42,955 bases of DNA from Sphingobacteriales bacterium (GCA_021299095.1 JAJTFW010000017.1:1-42955), one strand, 5' to 3'; numbered from the stretch's first letter, positions 9,105-19,131 are shown. Notes: generated by a model not told the origin, from the letters alone. Program-made: numbers and translations.

Positions 9105-10859
9105 TCAAGACGTTTTTTCACTGATGGCGATGCCCAATTCATCCAGCTGAGCGGATTGAATCGGAGATGGGGCGTCAATCATAACATCGCGCCCCGAATT
9201 GTTCTTCGGAAATGCAATGAAATCGCGGATGCTTTCTGATCCACCGAATAAGGAACACAACCTGTCGAATCCGAAAGCGATACCTCCATGTGGAGGAGCG
9301 CCAAACTCGAAGGCGTTCAGCAGGAAACCGAACTGGCTCTGAGCCTCTTCTTCACTGAATCCCAGCAAACTGAACATCCGTTTCTGTAATCCCTTGTCGA
9401 AAATGCGGATACTGCCCCCACCCACTTCTACACCGTTGATGACTATGTCATAGGCATTGGCGCGAACCGCACCGGGATCCGAATCCAGCAGATGCAAATC
9501 TTCGGGAAGGGGCGACGTGAAGGGGTGGTGCATCGCAAACCAGCGCCCCGATTCCTCATTCCATTCAAGCAACGGGAAATCTACCACCCATAGACAGCTA
9601 TACTGGTCTTTGGGACGTAAACCGAGTCGCTCTCCCATTTCCAGCCTGAGTTCTGATAGGGCTTTCCGGGTCCTTGCTGCATCACCGGCCAAAATCAGCA
9701 ATAAATCGCCAGGTTCTGCTCCCATCGCTTCAGCCCAACCGCGTAGTTCTTCGGCCGAGTAAAATTTGTCGACACTGGATTTCAAACTTCCATCGCTGCC
9801 GTATTTAACATAGACAAGACCGTTAGCTCCGATTTGCGGACGTTTCACAAAGTCGGTCAGTTCGTCGGTTTGCTTTCGCGTGTATTCGGAACATCCTTTG
9901 GCGCAAATACCCGCTACCAGTGCTGCATCATCAAATACCTTGAAGCCCTTACCTTTTACAAGTCCGTCAAGTTCAACGAAGGTCATGCCGAAGCGTGTGT
10001 CTGGCTTGTCCGATCCGTACAAGCGCATCGCATCGGCATAGCTCATACGTGGTAGTGAGGCGAGGTTCAGGCCTTTTACCGTGTTAAAAAGGTGTGCTGT
10101 AAGTCCTTCGAAGGTGGAAAGGACATCGTCACGCTCCACGAAACTCATCTCGCAGTCGATCTGAGTGAACTCCGGCTGGCGGTCAGCACGGAGGTCCTCA
10201 TCGCGAAAACACTTTACAATCTGATAGTAGCGGTCGAATCCGGCTACCATGAGCAATTGCTTGAATGTTTGTGGGGATTGAGGCAGGGCATAGAACTCGC
10301 CCGGATTCATGCGGGATGGAACCACAAAGTCGCGGGCGCCTTCTGGCGTTGATTTAATCAGAACCGGTGTTTCAACCTCCAGAAATCCCATTTTATCCAG
10401 GTAATTCCGGGTTTCAATCGCCATACGATGGCGTAACTCCAAATTGGATCTTACATTGGATCGGCGTAGGTCAAGGTAACGATACCGCATCCTCAGGTCA
10501 TCTCCACCATCAGTTTGTTCTTCAATGGTAAACGGTGGTACCTCTGCCGCATTCAGGATGGTCAGGGTTTCAACGATGATTTCGATTTCACCTGTTGGCA
10601 GTTTGGAGTTTTTGCTTTCGCGCTCACGAACCATTCCGGTCGCCTGAACCACATATTCGCGACCCAAGGTTCGTGCCACAGAGCAAGGCTCGGGTCTGCT
10701 TTCCGAACTGAAAGCCAACTGCGTGATTCCGTAGCGATCGCGAAGGTCGACAAAGGTCATGCCCCCGAGGTCGCGGGAGCGCTGCACCCATCCGGAGAGG
10801 GTTACTGTAGTGCCGGCGTGACTCAGGCGCAATTCGCCGCAGGTATGTGTCCTGAACAT
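9105..10859 (-). CDS. aspS: Aspartyl-tRNA synthetase
   Basis: 584 residues, a bacterial-type class II enzyme. It has an N-terminal OB-fold anticodon-binding domain ([20 protein letters not shown]), motif 1 around [14 protein letters not shown], motif 2 in [19 protein letters not shown], an inserted GAD domain, and motif 3 [16 protein letters not shown] near the C-terminus. It charges tRNA-Asp in the cytoplasm. It is divergent from porZ with a 116-base gap. A TAACTTCG box at 10878-10885 on the minus strand is a possible promoter element. Confidence 0.98.
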   Translation of the reverse strand: MFRTHTCGELRLSHAGTTVTLSGWVQRSRDLGGMTFVDLRDRYGITQLAFSSESRPEPCSVARTLGREYVVQATGMVRERESKNSKLPTGEIEIIVETLTILNAAEVPPFTIEEQTDGGDDLRMRYRYLDLRRSNVRSNLELRHRMAIETRNYLDKMGFLEVETPVLIKSTPEGARDFVVPSRMNPGEFYALPQSPQTFKQLLMVAGFDRYYQIVKCFRDEDLRADRQPEFTQIDCEMSFVERDDVLSTFEGLTAHLFNTVKGLNLASLPRMSYADAMRLYGSDKPDTRFGMTFVELDGLVKGKGFKVFDDAALVAGICAKGCSEYTRKQTDELTDFVKRPQIGANGLVYVKYGSDGSLKSSVDKFYSAEELRGWAEAMGAEPGDLLLILAGDAARTRKALSELRLEMGERLGLRPKDQYSCLWVVDFPLLEWNEESGRWFAMHHPFTSPLPEDLHLLDSDPGAVRANAYDIVINGVEVGGGSIRIFDKGLQKRMFSLLGFSEEEAQSQFGFLLNAFEFGAPPHGGIAFGFDRLCSLFGGSESIRDFIAFPKNNSGRDVMIDAPSPIQSAQLDELGIAISEKTS

Positions 10860-10975
10860 GTGAATCGGATTGAAGCGCGAAGTTACTTCCTTTCGGGCGG
10901 CGGGCCCCCGTGGCGAGGGTTGATTTTCCCATCTTTGAGGAACAATAGTCGTCCGGTTTTAGCGTAGAATATCCA

Positions 10976-13309
10976 ATGAATCGCCAGTTGGTCCGAATTG
11001 CACTCCTTTCCGCTGTATTCATTCTCAATGCTTACCTGTGTCTTCGGGCTCAGCAGGCTGCAATCGGTAGTTGGCGGGAGCATCTTCCATATCACCGCGG
11101 ACTTCAGGTTGCTGTTGCGGCTGATCGGGTGTATTGTGTGACATCGGATGGCTTTTTCGCATACCAGCGCAGCGACGGACAATTGCTCAGGCTTTCACGC
11201 ATTAGCGGACTTAGCGATTTTGGCGTCAGCAAGATCGCCTATTGTCCAGCGGTTAAGGCCTTGGTTGCGGTATATGCCAATACGAACATCGACCTGATTT
11301 ACGATGATGGCAGGGTGGTGAATCTCAGCGATATCAAACGGAAAAATATTCCCGGCAACAAGGTGGTTAACAGCATCCATATACGTGGCGACCAAGCCTA
11401 TCTGGCCTGCGGTTTTGGAATCGTTTCTTTGAACCTATCTCGTCGCGAAGTGACCGATACCTATGCCATCACATCTGGCGTTTCTCCCGATATCCTCTCC
11501 GTAGCTTCCGATGATACGGCCCTGTTTGCGGCCTGCGATGATGGGGTATATACCGCTCAGTTGAACAGCCCCTTGATTTCCAATTTCACGGGCTGGTCAA
11601 AAATCTTGGCCGATACAGGTAGTGTCGGTGATTTTCAGGAGGCCGTTTCCTTTGGTGGTGTACTCATCGTGAAATATCGGCGCAGCAGTGGTGATCAGCT
11701 ACTGGCATGGAACGGATTGGATTGGAATACAGGATTGCCCTCCGGTTTGCAAACCTTCAATACGCGATATAGCATGCGTAGCGATCTTAGCTACCTCTGC
11801 GTCACAGAGGAGTTTGGGTTCACCGTGTATGACAGATGGTTCAACCTCATCCGCACAGTGGGTACATCCTTGCTGGGTCAGCCTTTTCTGCGCGATGGGA
11901 TGCTTGATGCCGGCGGACAAATTTGGCTTGCCGATAATCTAAAAGGAATGCTGCTAGTCGATCAGGCCAATACAAGCTGGGAAAAGATTGCTCCCAGAGG
12001 TCCGTTTTCTTCGCGCAATGCTGCAATGCAGGTGGTGAATGGAACCTTGTGGACCTTGCATGGCCCACGGAATCGCAATTGGAGTAATGCTTACCGTTAC
12101 GATGGTTTTTCCCGATGGAATGGTACCGACTGGATTACTTACGACGGATACGCAGCACAAACTCCGTTCTTTCAGGCACGGAATTTCTTTGACAACATGT
12201 CATTGGTTGTAGATCCTTCCGATAAAGAACACCTCTTCATCGGGTCTGCCGGAGCCGGTATGATGGAGTTTCGCAATGGTGATACCGTCCGTTTTCATGA
12301 CACCATCAATTCACCACTTCAGGCTCAGGTAGGGAATCCCACTCAGTATAAAGTGCATGGTATCGCACTCGACAATGACCGCAATCTTTGGGTAACGAAT
12401 TCGGGAACGCCCTCCGTCATAAAAGTCCTACGTACCAATGGAACTTGGAAGACGTTCAGTTTGGCCGGCGCAGTAAACTCATCGGCCAATACCGGCGATA
12501 TGGTCCTGGATGCATCCGGAGCCGCATGGGTTGTGTTATTTGGTAATGTCGGCGGAAAAGAGGGCTTACTCTACTACGATGCAAAAGGAACGGTAGACAA
12601 TGTTTCGGACGATAGCTACAAGGTGATTGACTTTGCCTCCAACCGTGTTCGCTGCCTTGCCCGCGATCGCGATGGAACCATATGGGTGGGAACAGATGTG
12701 GGGATCTATGTTTTTTATCCACCTTCTTTGACACCCCAGCAGATTCTGATTCGTCAAAACAATACCAACCAATATCTGCTTTCAGGCGAGGCGGTAACGG
12801 CAATCGCCGTTGATGCGGCCAACCGCAAGTGGATTGGTACGGAAACCGGAGGTCTCTATTTGTTTTCGGCCGACGGCCAGGAGCAGGTCCGGCATTTCAC
12901 CGTCGCAGGGAGTCCTCTGTTTTCCGATAATATCACCAGTCTTGCCATAGATGGTCGATCCGGTGAGGTATACATCGGTACCGAAAAAGGGCTGATGAGT
13001 TACCGAAGCGATGCCATCGAACCCGATCCTGAAGTGCTGGGCTGTAAGGATCTGCTTGTATACCCCAATCCGGTTACAAGTACTTACACCGGCCCCATCG
13101 CGATTCGTGGTTTGGTGCCCAATGGCTCAGTGCGCATCACAGATATTGCAGGTGGTTTGGTGTATCAGACAGAAGCACAGGGAACACAAGCTGTTTGGAA
13201 CGGGCAGGATCTGAACGGGAATTTGGTTGCTTCGGGTGTCTATATGGTGATGGCCTCTGATGAGGCGGGGGAGTTTGGCTGTGTTACCAAAGTCCTGATT
13301 ACGCGATAA
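10976..13309 (+). CDS. porZ: PorZ-like type IX secretion attachment-complex protein
   Basis: 777 residues, close to the P. gingivalis PorZ length. A signal peptide (MNRQLVRIALLSAVFILNAYLCLRAQQ) is followed directly by IGSWREHLPYHRG, typical of the PorZ beta-propeller start. Two propellers of WD/two-component-regulator type follow, with repeated short strands such as TIWVGTDVGIYVF, RKWIGTETGGLYLF and GEVYIGTEKGLMSY. The C-terminal ~90 residues form a CTD-like domain (LLVYPNPVTS, then SGVYMVMASD). In the known system PorZ sits on the cell surface with PorU, PorV and PorQ and delivers A-LPS during cargo attachment. PorU/V/Q are not in this window. It may be a related propeller protein, but the N-terminal sequence favours PorZ. 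Confidence 0.85.
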   Translation: MNRQLVRIALLSAVFILNAYLCLRAQQAAIGSWREHLPYHRGLQVAVAADRVYCVTSDGFFAYQRSDGQLLRLSRISGLSDFGVSKIAYCPAVKALVAVYANTNIDLIYDDGRVVNLSDIKRKNIPGNKVVNSIHIRGDQAYLACGFGIVSLNLSRREVTDTYAITSGVSPDILSVASDDTALFAACDDGVYTAQLNSPLISNFTGWSKILADTGSVGDFQEAVSFGGVLIVKYRRSSGDQLLAWNGLDWNTGLPSGLQTFNTRYSMRSDLSYLCVTEEFGFTVYDRWFNLIRTVGTSLLGQPFLRDGMLDAGGQIWLADNLKGMLLVDQANTSWEKIAPRGPFSSRNAAMQVVNGTLWTLHGPRNRNWSNAYRYDGFSRWNGTDWITYDGYAAQTPFFQARNFFDNMSLVVDPSDKEHLFIGSAGAGMMEFRNGDTVRFHDTINSPLQAQVGNPTQYKVHGIALDNDRNLWVTNSGTPSVIKVLRTNGTWKTFSLAGAVNSSANTGDMVLDASGAAWVVLFGNVGGKEGLLYYDAKGTVDNVSDDSYKVIDFASNRVRCLARDRDGTIWVGTDVGIYVFYPPSLTPQQILIRQNNTNQYLLSGEAVTAIAVDAANRKWIGTETGGLYLFSADGQEQVRHFTVAGSPLFSDNITSLAIDGRSGEVYIGTEKGLMSYRSDAIEPDPEVLGCKDLLVYPNPVTSTYTGPIAIRGLVPNGSVRITDIAGGLVYQTEAQGTQAVWNGQDLNGNLVASGVYMVMASDEAGEFGCVTKVLITR

Positions 13310-13316
13310 ACAAAAA

Positions 13317-13350
13317 AGCGAACCCCGAGGAGTTCGCTCTTGCGTTTTTT
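13317..13350. terminator. Terminator between porZ and the small membrane protein gene
   Basis: AGCGAAC (13317-13323) pairs with GTTCGCT (13332-13338), with an A run before and CTTGCGTTTTTT after it. It lies 8 bases after the porZ stop and before the convergent gene ending at 13363. Confidence 0.7.
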
Positions 13351-13362
13351 CGAAAGAGGGGA

Positions 13363-13545
13363 TTATCCTTTGTATGACATGTAATTGTCTCCGCCGCGGC
13401 GTACCTTGGCGTCATACCATAGCCAATAGGAAGTTCCGACAGCGATCGTGAGGCCGAACATCCAGTTCAATAAAGCGCCGATGGAAGGGAGGAGTCCGAA
13501 GATGGGTTGCATTGCGTCAGCGATACCGTAGAAGACCTGCGTCAT
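13363..13545 (-). CDS. Small membrane protein, DUF6341-like
   Basis: 60 residues. There is a single clear hydrophobic segment (LLNWMFGLTIAVGTSYWLWY, about residues 25-44), preceded by an amphipathic start (MTQVFYGIADAMQPIFGLLP) and followed by a short polar tail (DAKVRRGGDNYMSYKG). The layout and the YW motif resemble the DUF6341 family, and a DUF6427 gene lies divergently 56 bases away, a pairing I recall from Flavobacteria. It is a real gene rather than a chance frame: it has its own terminator and no overlap with another gene. Function unknown. Confidence 0.68.
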   Translation of the reverse strand: MTQVFYGIADAMQPIFGLLPSIGALLNWMFGLTIAVGTSYWLWYDAKVRRGGDNYMSYKG

Positions 13546-13601
13546 GTTTTTCCTGTATTTTGGGGACGAATTTACATAAAATCCCCAATCAAGTCCCTTT
13601 T

Positions 13602-14588
13602 ATGCTAGTCCGGATTTTCAGGTCTACCTCTCTACTTCCACCGGTCTTGCTTTTTTTGCTTGCGGGTCTGGCCATGGTGGCAACTTTACCCGTTTTTTCT
13701 CCGGCTGTCTCCGAAAATGGTTTGTACCTCTACGATTCATTGGTCAGAGCACTTGGATACCTACCAACTTGGTGCACTGCCCTATGCTCTTCCCTGCTGA
13801 TCTTTGGTCAGGCTGTTCATCTTAACATCGTATTAAATAAGCACAGTGTACAGTTCAAGGCATCCTGGCTGCCTGCTTTGCTATACCTCGTTTTAGCGAG
13901 TCTGCTAGTGCCAGTTCATGGATTTAGCCCGGTGACAATTGTAAATACCCTGCTGATTTTCGTGCTCGACAAATTATTTGGATTGTACAAGAACCCCACA
14001 GCCTGGGGAATGATTTTCGATGCAGCACTTCTGCTGTCGATCGCAGCCTTGGTTTATTTGCCAGTCTCAGTGCTATTTGTGTACCTCTTCATCGCTCTGG
14101 CCTTACTTCGACCTTTGTCGTGGCGTGAATGGATCATTGGGCTAATGGGATTGGCAGCTCCTTTCTTTTTTCTATTCGTGTACCTGTTTCTGAATGATAG
14201 TCTTCAGGTATTCCTGAACACGGTCCTGATTCCCGGCATTCGAATCGAGCCGCACAGTGGTCAGGTGTTTCGCTCAGGCCAGCTGATTAGCCTGATTGTC
14301 GTTGCGGTGTTTTTTCTGATGTCGGTCCTTAACGCTCAGTCGAATTACTACCGCAACGTAGCCAAGACCCGGGTTGCGCAACAACTGTTGTTAATCTTGG
14401 TGCCTTTCACATTGCTCACCTTGTGGGTTGCTCCGGATGCAGCAGCCTATCGTGTTGGATTGATGATCATCCCACTGGCTGTTTTCCTTTCCTATTTTTT
14501 TCTGGCCGGAAAAAAATCCTGGCTTATGGAATTGTATTTTCTAGCGTTGATTGGCGTTTGGGTCTGGAATCGCCTTATGCCGTCCTGA
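13602..14588 (+). CDS. DUF6427 family integral membrane protein
   Basis: 328 residues from the ATG at 13602; the in-frame extension to 13512 would run through the divergent gene and lacks family character. It has about nine hydrophobic segments, starting MLVRIFRSTSLLPPVLLFLLAG, with short loops such as KNPTAW and LRPLSWREWIIGLMG, typical of DUF6427. It is an inner-membrane protein of unknown function. Its 3' end overlaps the convergent PH-like gene by 14 bases. Confidence 0.85.
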   Translation: MLVRIFRSTSLLPPVLLFLLAGLAMVATLPVFSPAVSENGLYLYDSLVRALGYLPTWCTALCSSLLIFGQAVHLNIVLNKHSVQFKASWLPALLYLVLASLLVPVHGFSPVTIVNTLLIFVLDKLFGLYKNPTAWGMIFDAALLLSIAALVYLPVSVLFVYLFIALALLRPLSWREWIIGLMGLAAPFFFLFVYLFLNDSLQVFLNTVLIPGIRIEPHSGQVFRSGQLISLIVVAVFFLMSVLNAQSNYYRNVAKTRVAQQLLLILVPFTLLTLWVAPDAAAYRVGLMIIPLAVFLSYFFLAGKKSWLMELYFLALIGVWVWNRLMPS

Positions 14589-15081
14589 TCATTTCGTTCG
14601 CAGCCTCAACAAAGGCTTCAGGGTCCTCCGGGCTGAAAATCACTGGGAGACTTTCACGCAGTTGAATGACGACAAGTCCTGTTCTTCTGCTGCAATACCA
14701 ACTTTGTTGGCCTAAAGACGGCGAGTAATAACGACCTGTATAACCGAAAAGACCACCGTTTCCGAAGGTCCTGATCAGACCTTTCGTTTCGGCAGCATCC
14801 ATCTTTCGGATGAGTAGCAGTTTTTCTAGTTGGAATTTCTTTAGCCCGACCATTCTTCTTACTGCAATCCCATCGGATTGAATCAAATATTCCTTTGGCG
14901 CGTAGAGCAGACAAGCTCCGCTCAAAACAAGCATAAGTAAGGCTGCAGCAACCAGGCTGCTTCGGCTTTCTTCAGGTGAAACAAAAGTCAAAACCAGCAT
15001 CACGACAGCGCCGGCCGGAACAGCATTGCTGACTATTCTTGAAAAGAAGTCACTTGTGCAAGTGAATGTTCTTGTGATCAT
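14575..15081 (-). CDS. Membrane-anchored bacterial PH-domain-like protein
   Basis: 168 residues. Two hydrophobic segments (VPAGAVVMLVLTFV and VAAALLMLVLSGACLLY) are followed by a cytoplasmic beta domain (YLIQSDGIAVRRMVGLKKFQLEKL, then GLFGYTGRYYSP and GLVVIQLRESLPVIFSPEDPEAFV). The GLFGYTGRYY and SPEDPEAFV pieces fit the bPH-type (PF10882-like) domain. Role unknown. It lies downstream of nothing on its strand and overlaps the end of the DUF6427 gene. An 8-base gap separates it from the M1 peptidase gene upstream, so it is probably cotranscribed with that gene. Confidence 0.8.
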   Translation of the reverse strand: MITRTFTCTSDFFSRIVSNAVPAGAVVMLVLTFVSPEESRSSLVAAALLMLVLSGACLLYAPKEYLIQSDGIAVRRMVGLKKFQLEKLLLIRKMDAAETKGLIRTFGNGGLFGYTGRYYSPSLGQQSWYCSRRTGLVVIQLRESLPVIFSPEDPEAFVEAANEMIRTA

Positions 15082-15089
15082 TCACTTGC

Positions 15090-17699
15090 TCACAAAGTAG
15101 TTTGAAACATGCGCTGAAGTCGGGGATTGCTTTCAGCGGCACGCATTTCTTCACGGTATTTGGATGATGCTTTGGCAATTTCGTCCCAGCGTGTGGCCTC
15201 ATTCGTTCGGCCTTCCTTTCGCATGGCTTCCGCTTTTTCAGTAGCGGATTCGCCAGCCTCCTTGAAAAACTGAAATGCACCCATACGGACCATCCAGCCG
15301 GGAGCTGTTGATGAAGGTTGTACTGCTTTGAGAGCACTCAGTACATGGGCGTCGTCGTTGCAACGGCGGACGAATCGACCGTATTTTTGCAGCATGGAAA
15401 ACCGGCTGTTCCCGGAACTTTGTTCAAACGCCTTTAGCATGTAACCCGCATTGCGGTCGCTACCAACAGATGCATAGATACCCGCAATGATGCCGAACAT
15501 TCGGCGATGCGTATCGATCTCCTTCAATGCGCAGAGTTTGAGTGCGCCGGCTGTATCAATTTTGGCCAGAGCTTCCAGTCCGGCTTCACAAACACGAAAG
15601 GAACTGTCGTTGGCGACATTACTGAAAAAAGAGGCCATTTCATCGCCGGAAAAATGCTTGGACAGCATTTCAACAGCGGTTTCCCGAACCTCCGGAAGTG
15701 AGTCACGTGAGGCCAGCTTGAACAGCATTTTTTTCGCTTCTTCGTTTTTATCCGTTCCGACAAACACATCGGTGTGTTCGATGGCCAGTATGCGGATTCT
15801 CCAGTTTGGATCTTTTAGTGCATCCAGTACTACAGGTGCGTCGATGTCCCCGGCTTTCAGATTTTTGGTCAGAGCGCTGAGTGCATCAAATCGATCCTGG
15901 TATAGTGGGCCTTTGCGGTATAAGGCAACCCATTCCTCATTGCTGTGCAGGTCTGTTTTGATAGCAGGCAAGCATTTTTCGGCATCGGCATTGATCAGGA
16001 TCGGTTTAGTGGTGCAGGCAAAACGAAATACCTGCTCCCGTTCCGTAACAAGAATCCTTTCCCGCTTGGTTCGGCCGTCCGCAAAATAGAGGTCAACGTC
16101 AAGTGGCAGGGTGTAAAGAGGGGTAGACTGCATATTCTGTTTTTGCTGGACACGCAAAACCGCCGTTTGACTACTGTCAGTCCATCCGTAGCTGAATTCC
16201 ACTTCGGGGTGTCCTTTGTCCAGGAACCAGGCGTTGAAAAACCAGTTCATGTCCTCCCCTGTTACAGCCTCAAACGCTATCCGAAGTTGGTGCACTTCTG
16301 CGGGCTGAAAGCGGTTGTCGTTTAGGTATCGTTTCAGACTTTCGAAAAAGGCCTGATCGCCGATGCATTTGCGTAGGTAGTGTAGAATGGTACCCCCCTT
16401 GGCATATGAATGTCGATCGAACATATCCTCCCGGTCCTCGTAATGGAATCGAATCAGGTCAACCTGCTTGTTTCGCGCTTCGCGCAGGTAGCCATTGAGG
16501 TCGCTTTGCAGACCGATATCGGCCATCTCCCGGCCGTACTTATACTCGTTCCAAAGGTATTCGCCATACGTTGCGAAGGATTCGTTTAGCGGCAGGTTCG
16601 ACCAAGATTCGCAGGTGACCAAGTCGCCGAACCAGTGGTGATAGAGTTCGTGTGCAATAACATCTTCACCACTGCCATCGATGAGTTCGCGGGCATCGCG
16701 CTGAAGAAATTCACCATGCAGCGTTGCTGAGGTGTTTTCCATAGCTCCACTCACGAAATCACGGACTACAACCTGATGGTATTTCTCCCAGGGATAATCC
16801 ACGCCAAGTTGTTTCGAAAAAAAACTGAGCATTTCTGGTGTGTTTCCGAAAATGCGGCGGGCAACAGGCTCATAAGCAGGCTCAACGTAATAGTCTACAT
16901 CAAGCGACCTCCAGCGGTCGTGGATGACCGAAAAGGGTCCTACAGCCAACATGGCTAGATAGGGTGCATGTGGCTTGTCCTGTTTCCAGTGGTCGGTACG
17001 TGTGCCATCTCCATTTGTCTTGCTGGAAATCAATAGGCCATTCGATAGGGTTTTCAGCGAAGAGTCTACTGTGATGCGGATGTCTTGCCGCATTTTCTGG
17101 TTCGGCACGTCGATGGTTGGAAACCACACGGAATTCGACTGGGTTTCGCCCTGTGTCCAAAGTTGACGCGGCTTTCCGGGTTCTTTTCCATCAGCATTGA
17201 TGAAATACAAACCCTTGTCGCTACTGATGGCCGAACTTCCACCCAGTGCCTTCAATTCCTCGGGACAGGCCGTGTAGCGGATGCGTAAACCGAAAGTGTC
17301 TGTTGCCCCAAAGGATGGTGTGGTGACCTGAATCGTGTCGTTCTGATACACATAGCGTGCGGGAACCGTGTCTTTGTTGTATAGTAGTTCAACTGATGCG
17401 ATGATCATACCGCGTGCATCAAGATTGACACGTTCGCTCGACTTGAACCAGGGCCTGAGCGTGATGGTGGCTGTACCTTCCATGCGGCGCTTACCCCAGT
17501 CGGGTCTCAGATCGAGTCCAGTGTGGAGGATTTCATGTTGCTTGGTGACTGAGGCGCGGTAGGGACCTGCTTCATTCTCAGGTTTAACTTTTAGTTCGGG
17601 GAGCGTTCGGATTTCACCGATACTCTTTTTACCAGTACTGCATGAATGAAATAAGCCTGCTGATGTCAGCAGTAGGACAACTAGGACAGATTTACGCAT
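15090..17699 (-). CDS. M1 family metallopeptidase (aminopeptidase), lipoprotein
   Basis: 869 residues. A lipoprotein signal (MRKSVLVVLLLTSAGLFHSC, Cys at 20) suggests envelope anchoring. The M1 catalytic core is intact: GAMEN at residues 318-322, the zinc motif HELYH at 350-354 and the third ligand E373 in NESFATYGEYLW. The C-terminal ~300 residues form alpha-helical HEAT-like repeats (DPNWRIRILAIEH, then LPEVRETAVEML). It would trim N-terminal residues from peptides outside the cytoplasm. A TACTTTTG box lies 4 bases before the ATG, suggesting a leaderless mRNA. The PH-like gene follows 8 bases downstream, and tonB lies upstream on the same strand. Confidence 0.96.
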   Translation of the reverse strand: MRKSVLVVLLLTSAGLFHSCSTGKKSIGEIRTLPELKVKPENEAGPYRASVTKQHEILHTGLDLRPDWGKRRMEGTATITLRPWFKSSERVNLDARGMIIASVELLYNKDTVPARYVYQNDTIQVTTPSFGATDTFGLRIRYTACPEELKALGGSSAISSDKGLYFINADGKEPGKPRQLWTQGETQSNSVWFPTIDVPNQKMRQDIRITVDSSLKTLSNGLLISSKTNGDGTRTDHWKQDKPHAPYLAMLAVGPFSVIHDRWRSLDVDYYVEPAYEPVARRIFGNTPEMLSFFSKQLGVDYPWEKYHQVVVRDFVSGAMENTSATLHGEFLQRDARELIDGSGEDVIAHELYHHWFGDLVTCESWSNLPLNESFATYGEYLWNEYKYGREMADIGLQSDLNGYLREARNKQVDLIRFHYEDREDMFDRHSYAKGGTILHYLRKCIGDQAFFESLKRYLNDNRFQPAEVHQLRIAFEAVTGEDMNWFFNAWFLDKGHPEVEFSYGWTDSSQTAVLRVQQKQNMQSTPLYTLPLDVDLYFADGRTKRERILVTEREQVFRFACTTKPILINADAEKCLPAIKTDLHSNEEWVALYRKGPLYQDRFDALSALTKNLKAGDIDAPVVLDALKDPNWRIRILAIEHTDVFVGTDKNEEAKKMLFKLASRDSLPEVRETAVEMLSKHFSGDEMASFFSNVANDSSFRVCEAGLEALAKIDTAGALKLCALKEIDTHRRMFGIIAGIYASVGSDRNAGYMLKAFEQSSGNSRFSMLQKYGRFVRRCNDDAHVLSALKAVQPSSTAPGWMVRMGAFQFFKEAGESATEKAEAMRKEGRTNEATRWDEIAKASSKYREEMRAAESNPRLQRMFQTTL

Positions 17700-17703
17700 G
17701 CCT

Positions 17704-17711
17704 CAAAAGTA
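17704..17711 (-). promoter_or_regulatory. Candidate -7 promoter box TACTTTTG for the M1 peptidase gene
   Basis: This is an exact TAnnTTTG on the minus strand, followed by AGGC and the start ATG at 17699. No -33 TTG is visible at the usual distance. Confidence 0.5.
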
Positions 17712-17750
17712 CGACCCACAGCGGGATTGTCATTCCGCGTTATACGCTTC

Positions 17751-18551
17751 TTAGCGTAAGCTGAACCGAACTGGCAGATGAAAGAGCACATTCACCTCTT
17801 GTCCGTTTTGCTTGCCGGGGGCCCAGCGCGGCATCCGTTTCACCACCCGAATGGCTTCATCCGCGCATCCGCCGCCAATATCGCGCAGCGATTCCACCTC
17901 TCGGATATTTCCTTCCCGGTCTACCACAAATCGAAGGTAAACGGTGCCACTAATGCCGCTTTCTCGTGCAAGGCGCGGGTAGTGGATTTCACGGGCCAGA
18001 AAGGCAAAGAGGGCAGCTTCTCCCCCGGGGAACTCGGGCATAAGCTCCGAGCGCATGAATACATTTCCTGAGCCCGAAGTTCCGGTTCCGGTTTCCGTGA
18101 ACCCGGTCTGGACATTTGAGCTGTCACTTTTACCCTTTCCATCGTTAATGGTGTTGTTGCTCAGTACGGATTGCGTTGGTATGCTGTCATTCTGCACAGA
18201 GTCACGGACTAGCGGTTTGCTGAAATTCAGCCCCCCTGCGGGCTTCGATGTATTTGGGCGTATTTCACGCAACGGCTCGGGAATCAGCACTTTCTCCGGA
18301 TTGGTCAGCTCTACCACCACTTCACGGGCTAGCTTTGCAATATCAGTAACCGCAGGTTCGGCTTTGAGGAGCCACACGAGGATGGGGATGCCTGCCATCA
18401 TGGTTAGGCTGATGGCGAATGCCAAGTTCAGGCTTTTAGCGTAATTCTGTCGGAGCAAATAGGCACCGTAGTCGCGAAAGCGGTGTTCAAAAACGAGGTC
18501 GAGGCGTGCGGGAGAGCAGGGGTCATCCCAGGAGTTCATCAGGTTTTTCAT
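17751..18551 (-). CDS. TonB family energy transducer
   Basis: 266 residues. The cytoplasmic start includes FRDYGAYLLRQNYAKSLNLAF, typical of Bacteroidota TonB proteins, followed by one transmembrane helix (LTMMAGIPILVWLL, about residues 48-62). Then comes a long linker rich in Asn, Ser and Thr and the C-terminal TonB domain (GGEAALFAFLAREIHYPRLARE, then GTVYLRFVVDREGNI and VLFHLPVRFSLR, residues ~173-266). It passes proton-motive energy to outer-membrane receptors such as the one at 36633-38847. An alternative start is M5. No ExbB/ExbD genes are nearby. Confidence 0.94.
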   Translation of the reverse strand: MKNLMNSWDDPCSPARLDLVFEHRFRDYGAYLLRQNYAKSLNLAFAISLTMMAGIPILVWLLKAEPAVTDIAKLAREVVVELTNPEKVLIPEPLREIRPNTSKPAGGLNFSKPLVRDSVQNDSIPTQSVLSNNTINDGKGKSDSSNVQTGFTETGTGTSGSGNVFMRSELMPEFPGGEAALFAFLAREIHYPRLARESGISGTVYLRFVVDREGNIREVESLRDIGGGCADEAIRVVKRMPRWAPGKQNGQEVNVLFHLPVRFSLR

Positions 18552-18672
18552 GGCAAAGCGATTTTATCAGTTCAACGATGCCGGTGCAATTGAAATTCCA
18601 TACACCTGTCGGAACATTGTCAGAATCGGATTGAACGCTGAATGAATTATACTTGCATCAAAGAATCTTGTC

Positions 18673-19131
18673 ATGTACACCGGACTCCTCCATTTTCACA
18701 GCCTCCTGCGCTGGGTTTTATTGCTGCTACTGATTGCCGTGCTGGCCAAAGCCTTCATGGGCAGAAAGGGCGGTAAGGTGTTCGGACCTGGCGACCGAAA
18801 ACTTTCTCTGTTTACCATGATCACTGCGCACCTTCAATTGGTGTTCGGTGTGGTCCTGTACATGATCAGTCCAATCGTACAAGGTGCCATCGCGAATATG
18901 GGTTCTGCCATGAAAAATGCCCCCTTGCGTTTTTGGGCCGTTGAGCACCTGAGCATGATGCTGTTGGCCATTGCATTTCTGACCATCGGCCACATCAAAG
19001 CCAAGAAGGCGGCTACCGATAACGCCAAGTTCAGTGCCCAGTTCCTATGGTTTGGCCTGGGTCTCTTACTCATCCTCCTTGCGATTCCATGGCCGTTTCG
19101 TGAAGTTGGTGCCGACCGTGGGTGGTTTTGA
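18673..19131 (+). CDS. Four-helix membrane protein, cytochrome B-like
   Basis: 152 residues with four hydrophobic helices and regularly placed histidines: LLHFHSLLRW in helix 1, MITAHLQLVFG in helix 2, AVEHLSMMLLAIAFLTIGH in helix 3. The C-terminal loop is PWPFREVGADRGWF. Bacteroidota homologues are often labelled cytochrome B; heme binding is plausible from the His pairs but not shown. A TATACTTG box ends 17 bases before the ATG and could be the promoter. Confidence 0.8.
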   Translation: MYTGLLHFHSLLRWVLLLLLIAVLAKAFMGRKGGKVFGPGDRKLSLFTMITAHLQLVFGVVLYMISPIVQGAIANMGSAMKNAPLRFWAVEHLSMMLLAIAFLTIGHIKAKKAATDNAKFSAQFLWFGLGLLLILLAIPWPFREVGADRGWF

